From: DATJPR01 sp035506295
GTDB lineage: Bacteria > Bacteroidota > Ignavibacteria > UBA10030 > UBA6906
Length of the DNA: 39,345 bases
Assembly (NCBI GenBank): GCA_035506295.1
Contig: DATJPR010000183.1
Coordinates: 1-39,345 of the forward strand
Direction of reading: 5' to 3'
In this document: in pieces, positions 33,675 to 39,345 of the stretch
Numbering within the stretch: position 1 is the stretch's first letter
Layout of the letters: every line of letters begins with the position of its first letter
The notes under the pieces: generated by a model
Database searches by the model: none
Seen by the model: the letters and a program-made list of their open reading frames with translations, nothing else
What the model was told of the DNA's origin: nothing
Translations under genes and position numbers: made by a program

Positions 33675-34142
33675 GTGAGCAATTCCAGGACTTTGTTTAT
33701 CGTTCTCCTTGCTTTTACGTCGCTTTGCTGTTCGCCTTCTTCGGATTCTTCCCGAGCCGACGTTTCCCTGCCATCAAACTTCAAAATCGAAGTAGCCGAG
33801 GGAGGCGGATTTACAGGCATGTGGAGCGGCTATTCAATTCTCCCGGGGGATTCCATACTCGAATGGAACGGCCGACCCGGTGAGATGCACACGACCTACG
33901 CAGGCCGGCTCCCGCATGACACCACAATCGCTCTTTTGCATGAGGTCAAGACCGGACACCTCCTGGACGTACGCCCGAATGTAGTCCCCGGCAATTATAC
34001 GCACACCCTCTCGATCGCCCTTGACGGCCCGGCTCACGAGTTTGGTTGGGCGTCGGGGGTAGAAGCCGACAGTGTATCACCAATTGTAGTGAATTTCCGA
34101 TCCCGCTGCCTGAGTGCCATCCACAAGGCTCTGGGCAGATAA
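33675..34142 (+). CDS. small exported protein of unknown function
   Basis: Protein of 155 residues starting at GTG 33675, with AGGAGG six bases upstream. The open frame runs further back, but only as the antisense of the neighbouring gene. An N-terminal hydrophobic stretch, RTLFIVLLAFTSLCCSPSS, looks like a signal peptide, and the CC could be lipidated although the lipobox is not canonical. The mature part is polar, with GGGFTGMWSGYSILPGDSILEWNG and many Pro/Gly, ending SRCLSAIHKALGR. No family is recognised. The gene precedes the M4 protease by 36 bp on the same strand, so the two probably share a message. A role with the protease (for example as inhibitor or chaperone) is only a guess. Confidence 0.75.
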   Translation: MSNSRTLFIVLLAFTSLCCSPSSDSSRADVSLPSNFKIEVAEGGGFTGMWSGYSILPGDSILEWNGRPGEMHTTYAGRLPHDTTIALLHEVKTGHLLDVRPNVVPGNYTHTLSIALDGPAHEFGWASGVEADSVSPIVVNFRSRCLSAIHKALGR

Positions 34143-34178
34143 GATCCGCACACACTCTCAACACTGGAGGATGTCTGC

Positions 34179-37100
34179 ATGGCTCGAAGGATACCAATTC
34201 CCGTTTTCATAGCGCTTGCGGCGCTTTTTACCATCGCGTCGACCTCCGGGGCCCCTAAGGGACTCCATTCACCGAAAACACCCCGGCTGCCTTCAGCGAA
34301 TATCGCCGCCGCGGTCGCAGCGCTTCGCACGCCGCCCGCCATGATCATGCAGCACATGAACGCTGCTGCGGCAATCGTTCCTGATGCGGGTGCATCACCT
34401 ACACTTGCGCCGATTCTTCAGGGAAAGCAGCTACCGCTTTCCACCGTTGCACCTACGGCGGAAGTCGTGTGGAACGAGAGTTCGGGCACGCCTCGGGTGA
34501 TTCGGGTTCATTACCCCGCCTCGACGAACGTCCCATCGCTCCAAGCGGTGCCCGATCCTCTCTCCTCGGCGCAGCAATTCTTCTCCGCGAACAAGACTTT
34601 GCTCCGCATCGCGGATCCGGCGAGTGAATTCACCGTCATCAGCACCAGGAAGGACAACGACGGCACCTCGCACATCCGGTTCCAGCAGAGATACGGGGGG
34701 ATCGAGGTCTGGGCAAACGATGCCTATGTGCACGAGGGGAAAGACGGACGAGTCGTTTCGTTCAACGGAACATTCCACCCCACACCGGTTGGCGTGAACA
34801 CTTCCACAGCGATCGCCTTCACTGCCGCCGTCCGAGCAGTGGAACAGGACCTTGCTGCACGCAACGATGTCCCGTCCATCCCGGCTTCGCTGACCAATCT
34901 TCTCGGAAGCACAGAGCCGAAAGTCAGGGAGGTGATCTGGTTTGATCAAGCGGACCTTCCGCACCTCGTCTGGTTCGTCGAGAAGCGAACGGCCCTCGAT
35001 CGAGATTGGTACTATTTCGTCGACGCACAGTCCGGAGCGATCCTTCATTCCTACAATAACGTTCCGACCGACGGCCCGACCAGCGCATCGGCGAACGATT
35101 TGAACGGCGTCCAGAGAACCTTCGGGACCTATCTTTCGTCATCAGAGTACTACATGGTGGACGCGGGCGAGCCGATGTACAACGGCACCACCTCGCAGAT
35201 CCCACAGAACCCGGTGGGCGCGATCGTGGGCCTCGATCTCCGCGGGACGGATTTGAATGCGCAATCGACGATCTATTTTGTGACGTCGACGAACAATTCC
35301 TGGACAGATCCCGCTTCGGTGTCGGCGCAGTACAACGCGACGGTGGTGTACAATTTCTATCGGAACGTCTTCGGGAGAAATTCCATCGATGACAGCGGGA
35401 TGACGATCTATTCGATCATCCATGTCACGCAGAACGGCAATCCGATGGACAATGCGTATTGGTCAGGCTCGGTGATGTGCTACGGCGACGGCAACACATA
35501 TTTCAAACCGCTGGCAGGAGGGTTCGACGTCGCCGCGCATGAGATGACGCATGGGGTCACACAGCACACCGCGAACCTCATCTATCAGAACCAGTCGGGC
35601 GCGTTGAACGAGTCGATGTCCGACGTGTTCGCTGCGGTCGTGGACTCGGCCAACTGGACGATTGGCGAACAAATCATCAAGGATCTTTCAACGTTCCCCT
35701 CCGGGGCATTGAGGGACCTGAGCAGTCCGCATAACGGCGGCACGGCGGGATCGGCTGCGTGGCAACCGGCGAACATGGCCGAGTTTGTAAGCACGACGCA
35801 GGACAACGGTGGCGTGCACGTCAACAGCGGGATTCCCAACAATGCGTTCTATCGCGTTGCCGTCGTCACCGGCCGGCCGCGAGCTTCGGCCATCTGGTAC
35901 AAGGCGCTCACGAGCTATCTGACGAGCGCGGCGCAGTTTGTCGACGCGCGCATCGCGACGGAGTCTGCCGCTTCGCAGCTCTATGGGAGCGGAAGCCCGG
36001 AGCTGACGGCGGTTCAGAATGCCTGGGATGCGGTGGGCGTGACCGAAGGAAGCGCGACGCAACCGCCTCCGTCGTCGCATCTGGTCGGCACCAACTGGGT
36101 GCTCGCCGTCAACACCGCCTCGTCCGATCCGAACTCCGTCTATATGATCAGGCCGGTAATCCAATCGAATAGCGATTTCTTTCCCTTGACGTCGACCCCG
36201 GTGTTGACCCGCCCGGCAGTCTCCGACACCTCCGGCGTGGTAGTGTTCGTCGACCGCGCACATCGCCTTCGCGCAATGATCGCGAACGCGCAGAACCCGC
36301 AGGAAAGCTACATCGACACCAACAGCGTCTGGAGAACCGTGGCGATCGGGCCCGGACTGACCAGCCTTGCGCTCACCTCAGAATTCATCGACACGACTGT
36401 CTACTACGTCGATTTCGTTCACCAGACGTCGACCGCGTTCAAGATCCGCGCCACGGCGTACGATGGGACACCGGTCGCCACAGCGCTGTATTCCGATGCG
36501 CTCTCCTTCGATCCGTCGGGACGGTATCTCCTGTTCGACGTCTATAATAGAACAAAGACGGCGCAGGGAGATTCGATCAGCTTCTGGACCATCGATCTCC
36601 TTGATGTGACGACCGGCTCAATGCAAAGCGTCTTTCCTCCGCAGGCGGAAGGCATCGATATCGGCAACCCGTCGTTCTCGCGGTCCATGGGAAACCGGTT
36701 CGTCTTCGATTACTGGGATGAAACCAACCAGGTGGGAAGTGTTATGGGGGCCGACTTTTTCACGGGGAAGTCGGGGACACTCGTCGGTTCGCTTCCGGAT
36801 GTCGGGTACCCCTCGTTGTCGAGCGATGGCCTGACGCTCGCCTTTCACTCGCTCGTCTCTCAGGGTGGCGTCGACCATGACGTCGTTCAGAATGTCGCCG
36901 TCGACTCAAGCGGCATCGCCGCGGCCGGAAGCCCGACGGACTATGTCGTCGATGCGACCTATCCGGTGTGGTTCACGATCGGAAGCCGGGTCACCGGCGT
37001 GCAGGAGCAGCAGCAGGCGCCGGCGTCATTCGTCCTCGAGCAGAACTACCCCAACCCGTTTAATCCAACGACGACCATTCGGTATACCGTTGAAGGGACC

Positions 37101-37307
37101 ACGGGTCAGGGGTCAGGGACTCGTGACGTGCGGATATCAGTGTACGACCTCCTGGGAAGAGAGGTGGCGGTTCTTGTGGATGGGCGACAAACGGCGGGCG
37201 AACATGAGGTGCGGTTCGATGGCGGCCGGCTTTCGTCAGGAGTGTACTTCTATGAACTGACCTCCGGAGCAAGCCGGCTCGTGCACAGCATGGTTCTCAT
37301 GAAATAG
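34179..37307 (+). CDS. M4 thermolysin-like metalloprotease with propeller-like region and T9SS sorting domain
   Basis: Secreted zinc endopeptidase of 1042 residues. A signal peptide (about 1-23) is followed by an FTP/PepSY-type propeptide (about 100-290). In the M4 domain the zinc ligands are H454 and H458 (HEMTH, catalytic E455) plus E478 (GALNESMSD), exactly the thermolysin spacing. The acid-base histidine is in GVHVNSGIPNNAFY. Residues about 640-950 are repetitive, with TolB/WD-like blades (SFDPSGRYLLFD, PSLSSDGLTLAF). The last 85 residues are a T9SS sorting domain (LEQNYPNPFNPTTTIRY ... GVYFYELTSGASRLVHSMVLMK). The linker after NPTT is seven residues longer than in its two neighbours, where a heptad repeat sits. 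GGAGG eight bases upstream supports the start. Confidence 0.95.
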   Translation: MARRIPIPVFIALAALFTIASTSGAPKGLHSPKTPRLPSANIAAAVAALRTPPAMIMQHMNAAAAIVPDAGASPTLAPILQGKQLPLSTVAPTAEVVWNESSGTPRVIRVHYPASTNVPSLQAVPDPLSSAQQFFSANKTLLRIADPASEFTVISTRKDNDGTSHIRFQQRYGGIEVWANDAYVHEGKDGRVVSFNGTFHPTPVGVNTSTAIAFTAAVRAVEQDLAARNDVPSIPASLTNLLGSTEPKVREVIWFDQADLPHLVWFVEKRTALDRDWYYFVDAQSGAILHSYNNVPTDGPTSASANDLNGVQRTFGTYLSSSEYYMVDAGEPMYNGTTSQIPQNPVGAIVGLDLRGTDLNAQSTIYFVTSTNNSWTDPASVSAQYNATVVYNFYRNVFGRNSIDDSGMTIYSIIHVTQNGNPMDNAYWSGSVMCYGDGNTYFKPLAGGFDVAAHEMTHGVTQHTANLIYQNQSGALNESMSDVFAAVVDSANWTIGEQIIKDLSTFPSGALRDLSSPHNGGTAGSAAWQPANMAEFVSTTQDNGGVHVNSGIPNNAFYRVAVVTGRPRASAIWYKALTSYLTSAAQFVDARIATESAASQLYGSGSPELTAVQNAWDAVGVTEGSATQPPPSSHLVGTNWVLAVNTASSDPNSVYMIRPVIQSNSDFFPLTSTPVLTRPAVSDTSGVVVFVDRAHRLRAMIANAQNPQESYIDTNSVWRTVAIGPGLTSLALTSEFIDTTVYYVDFVHQTSTAFKIRATAYDGTPVATALYSDALSFDPSGRYLLFDVYNRTKTAQGDSISFWTIDLLDVTTGSMQSVFPPQAEGIDIGNPSFSRSMGNRFVFDYWDETNQVGSVMGADFFTGKSGTLVGSLPDVGYPSLSSDGLTLAFHSLVSQGGVDHDVVQNVAVDSSGIAAAGSPTDYVVDATYPVWFTIGSRVTGVQEQQQAPASFVLEQNYPNPFNPTTTIRYTVEGTTGQGSGTRDVRISVYDLLGREVAVLVDGRQTAGEHEVRFDGGRLSSGVYFYELTSGASRLVHSMVLMK
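37095..37129. repeat. heptanucleotide repeat inside the M4 protease sorting-domain coding sequence
   Basis: Five 7-base units: GGGACCA, CGGGTCA, GGGGTCA, GGGACTC, GTGACGT. They encode the Gly/Thr-rich linker EGTTGQGSGTRD. Compared with the two other sorting domains in the window the linker is 7 residues, i.e. 21 nucleotides or three heptads, longer, so the frame is kept. Confidence 0.7.
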
Positions 37308-37316
37308 CCTTCCCCA

Positions 37317-37392
37317 GCAAACAGCATACAGCCGACCGCGGACAGTCATTAACCATTGTTCTGCTGTCTGCTGTCTGCTGTCTGCTGTCCGC
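37317..37392. repeat. inverted heptanucleotide repeat, second copy of the GCGGACA / CTGTCTG type
   Basis: The left arm is GCAAACA, GCATACA, GCCGACC, GCGGACA, then GTCATTA and a short spacer. The right arm has three CTGTCTG units and CTGTCCG (37364-37391). It shares the order of elements (GCGGACA, GTCATTA, CTGTCTG run, CTGTCCG) with the copy at 32521-32588. It lies between the convergent M4 protease and TonB_C-parvulin genes, where a hairpin could end both transcripts. Confidence 0.78.
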
Positions 37393-37401
37393 TTCTGAGC
37401 C

Positions 37402-38070
37402 TTATCCCTGTTTCAACTGCAGCTTCGGCTCATCCGGCAGCGGGAAGTCCTTCGGGCCGTCTTTCTTGAAGCGCTTGTAGATGACGTAGTCGCTCCCCAG
37501 TTTGATTGGGGACGTCATCTCGCCGACGCGGAGGTCCTTGAGCTTGTCGCGCACCTGCTTCGGGAATATTGCAATATCGACGGCGCCGAGGTACCCGCCG
37601 TGGTCATGCGACGCCGCCACGGATTTCATAGCGAGCGCTTCGAACGACATCCCGTTCGAGAGGAGCGCGTACAGGGAGTCTGCGGATTCCTTGTGCGGCA
37701 TCACGATTTCGCCGAGATACAGGACGATGGGTTCCTGGATCTGCACAACGACCGCCTGTCGAAGCCAGGACGCGACCGGCTTCCCGTTCTGACGGGCCGG
37801 TTGGAATTTCCACTGCTTGATCGACTGGACCGCCAGTGAGTCCCACTCCGCTGTACCGCTGGTCCCCACCATGCTTGCCTCTCCGACGGTGCCGTCTTCC
37901 ATCACATGAAGCATCACGGTGAAGCGCAACCCCATGAGGGGGACTGCTGCGGGATACGGCGGCAACGGAGCCATGCTCACGACTTCGGGCTGGTCACGCG
38001 GCGTTTCAGTCACCTGCGTCGTCGCACATCCAACGAGCAGGACAGCCATGACTACCACGAGGAGTTTCAT
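37402..38070 (-). CDS. lipoprotein fusing a TonB C-terminal domain to a parvulin-type prolyl isomerase
   Basis: Protein of 222 residues. The lipobox LLVGC places lipidated C15 in the envelope. Residues about 40-112 form a TonB_C domain (RFTVMLHVMEDGTVGEASMVGTSG, then AVQSIKQWKFQPARQNGKPV). Residues about 125-205 match the PPIC/rotamase (parvulin, SurA/PrsA-like) family: DSLYALLSNGMSFEALA, HDHGGYLGAVDI, LRVGEMTSPIKLGSDYVIYK. Several parvulin catalytic positions are not the standard ones, so activity is uncertain. There is no N-terminal membrane helix or Pro-rich periplasm-spanning segment as in true TonB, so energy transduction is unlikely. It may help fold or recruit outer-membrane clients. 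Confidence 0.85.
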   Translation of the reverse strand: MKLLVVVMAVLLVGCATTQVTETPRDQPEVVSMAPLPPYPAAVPLMGLRFTVMLHVMEDGTVGEASMVGTSGTAEWDSLAVQSIKQWKFQPARQNGKPVASWLRQAVVVQIQEPIVLYLGEIVMPHKESADSLYALLSNGMSFEALAMKSVAASHDHGGYLGAVDIAIFPKQVRDKLKDLRVGEMTSPIKLGSDYVIYKRFKKDGPKDFPLPDEPKLQLKQG

Positions 38071-38451
38071 AGGATGCCTCTGGTTCAGGTATGATTGAAG
38101 GTATATCGTTCACCGACCCGGCGGGAAGATCGGCAAAGCGCTGACCTGGCCCTCGCTCCAAGAGACGAAAGGAATACCTGGGGTTCTGCTCGGCCTAACA
38201 AGTGCCCTTGTTGCGAGCGTCGGGGGAATCGCACAAGAATAATACACCTTGCACTTTTAACAATCAACTTGATCCCTGTCCGGAAGCGTCGCCACATCTG
38301 CGTGCCTGATGTTGAAGATTTTTGCCAGAGGGAGATGGTGACGATCCCCGAAACCAGCAGAATTTCTCAGTGTTCTGACATGGTTGCGAGCGTCAGGGCA
38401 CGCACGGCGCTGAAGCGTGTTGTCGAGCTGTGGGATGGGAATGAAGGAGCC
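38071..38451. other. intergenic region upstream of the TonB_C-parvulin gene
   Basis: This 381-bp gap holds one good minus-strand promoter (listed separately) and would give the lipoprotein message a leader of about 160 bases. I see no convincing gene and no stable terminator for the LPP20-like genes upstream. The long leader could contain a regulatory RNA structure, but I recognise none. Confidence 0.5.
38239..38267 (-). promoter_or_regulatory. sigma70-type promoter of the TonB_C-parvulin gene
   Basis: On the minus strand TTGATT (38262-38267), a 17-base spacer and TATTAT (38239-38244), a near-consensus pair in an A/T-rich island. The predicted start of transcription is near 38232. Confidence 0.6.
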
Positions 38452-38970
38452 TTAGTGGTGGTCGGACTTGAGGCGTTGCACTGCCCGCGTGTCCTTGACC
38501 GCCTCATACCATCCGGGCATCGAATGGAGGCGTTCCAGCAGGGCGTCATCGACGAGACGGATCGGGAATTCGAGGAGAACGAAGCCGGTCCAGATTTTCT
38601 TTGTGCGATACGCCGCCTGCTTCGCGATGCGGGTACCATGGAGAACCGTGGAAGAATCGTACGCAGGAGGCGCCGGGAGTTGATTGTTTTCCTCGCGGAT
38701 CGCGCCGATGAGCGACCGCCACCGGGCTTCCACGGATCCGGCAACTTCGCCGCGTGCCGTTGCGGCGGCTTTGTCGATCGCGATCTGTTTGTCGGCGCTC
38801 TGCGCTTTGCCGCGCACAAAGGACGCGCTCTTTGATTTCGGCACCACGTTCCACCACGAGGGAACGCGTTCCTTCGGCCCCTTGACCGCCGAGACGGCCC
38901 GATGAGCGTGCAGTGGGAATGCCATGACGAAAATGAGGGCGATCGCGGGGACATGCAGAAGGCGGTTCAT
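38452..38970 (-). CDS. LPP20-like exported protein
   Basis: Protein of 172 residues with a signal peptide (cleavage near PLHAHRA). The mature part begins VPSWWNVVPKSKSASFVRGKAQSADKQIAIDKAAATARGEVAGSV. The P-x-W opening, the G-K/A turn and the helix of alternating Ala and charged residues are the pattern of the LPP20 family of envelope proteins. It lacks an obvious lipobox Cys. The C-terminal half contains a strand-rich YRTKKIWTGFVLLEFP segment. The function of LPP20 proteins is poorly known. Its start overlaps the stop of the upstream gene (ATGA), which is of the same type. Confidence 0.75.
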   Translation of the reverse strand: MNRLLHVPAIALIFVMAFPLHAHRAVSAVKGPKERVPSWWNVVPKSKSASFVRGKAQSADKQIAIDKAAATARGEVAGSVEARWRSLIGAIREENNQLPAPPAYDSSTVLHGTRIAKQAAYRTKKIWTGFVLLEFPIRLVDDALLERLHSMPGWYEAVKDTRAVQRLKSDHH

Positions 38971-39345
38971 CGGGGCATCCTGATAAGAACCGAGGAGATG
39001 TGCGTCGTCGGATCCCTCCAGCGTCTGACCACCTGGGCATGGTGAAGCGCAACGGAGATCTTCTCGTCCTGGACTCCCGAATATCCTTCGTCGCCGGAAG
39101 CAGCCGATTCCAGGCGATCGATGCCGTGGACGGTCGATTGCACCGATTTCGCCAGCTCGAGGCGCGCATGTTTCTCAGCTTCAAGCCACGCCGAGAACTC
39201 GTAGTACGCCGGCTCGCTCATGCCAAGCGCGTAGATAAATCCGGAGTCCTGCGGCAACGCGGCAAGCCAGGGTGGAGGTGTGCGGGCGATGCCGATGCTC
39301 TGTTTGAGGGAATCAGGAAAAGCGCCGTCGCCCGGACCAACAAGG
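38967..39345 (-). CDS. LPP20-like protein, 5' end outside the window
   Basis: The frame is open to the window edge, giving at least 125 residues. It contains PPPWLAALPQDSGFIYALGMSEPAYY followed by a long helix, EFSAWLEAEKHARLELAKSV, again the LPP20 pattern (P-W, short turn, G-x-S, helix of Ala and charged residues). The signal peptide must lie beyond the edge. A TTG at 39257 is an internal codon rather than a start, because the PPPW motif lies before it. It overlaps the next LPP20-like gene by four bases, so the two form a tandem, translationally coupled pair. Confidence 0.75.
   Translation of the reverse strand, partial: LVGPGDGAFPDSLKQSIGIARTPPPWLAALPQDSGFIYALGMSEPAYYEFSAWLEAEKHARLELAKSVQSTVHGIDRLESAASGDEGYSGVQDEKISVALHHAQVVRRWRDPTTHISSVLIRMPR

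Noticed and set aside
18494..37392. Heptad repeats as a CRISPR array
   Set aside because: The units are contiguous 7-mers without unique spacers of 30-40 bases, and no cas gene is present.

Overview
The window looks like a chromosomal segment from an uncultivated member of the Bacteroidota-Chlorobi-Ignavibacteria (FCB) assemblage. Three secreted proteins end in the type IX secretion (T9SS) sorting domain with the NYPNPFNPTT motif. The respiratory chain uses alternative complex III (ACIII) next to a caa3-type oxidase. The DNA is GC-rich. Most genes have clear Shine-Dalgarno sites, and several intergenic regions hold sigma70-like promoters with exact 17-bp spacers. That points towards the Ignavibacteria/Chlorobi side rather than classical Bacteroidetes. 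The taxonomic placement is inference.

Layout. 1-4418 (+): a partial NEW3-domain membrane protein, an ABC ATPase and two paralogous ABC-2 permeases. 4443-17195 (-): a tightly packed respiratory cluster. In transcription order it holds a two-helix membrane protein (separated from the rest by 242 bp), ActA, ActB, ActC, ActD, ActE, ActF, a single-helix protein, SCO, and CoxB (caa3), CoxA (A2 type), CoxC and CoxD. 17322-19312: an exported aldose 1-epimerase (+), methylglyoxal synthase (-) and tRNA-Pro(UGG) (-). 19777-24504 (+): a DUF2339 membrane protein, then Rieske protein, a b6-like fused cytochrome b, and an 11-heme cytochrome c. 24630-25109 (+): a lone receiver-domain protein. 25162-28820 (-): a tricorn-like protease and a small membrane protein. 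28996-37307: secreted proteins, namely an Asp-box T9SS protein (-), an M64 peptidase (-), a small T9SS protein (-), a small exported protein (+), and an M4 thermolysin-like protease with a T9SS domain (+). 37402-39345 (-): a TonB_C-parvulin fusion lipoprotein and two LPP20-like proteins, the last cut by the window edge.

How it works together. Menaquinol (inferred) could be oxidised by either of two unrelated complexes: ACIII, wired genetically to the caa3 oxidase, or the Rieske/cytochrome b/undecaheme complex. SCO would load CuA in CoxB. The second half is an export-oriented set of proteases and surface proteins.

The least expected signal is a family of degenerate heptanucleotide tandem repeats. 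It lies in at least five intergenic spots and, unusually, inside the sorting-domain coding sequence of two T9SS proteins. In the M4 protease it coincides with a 7-residue (21-nt) longer linker.
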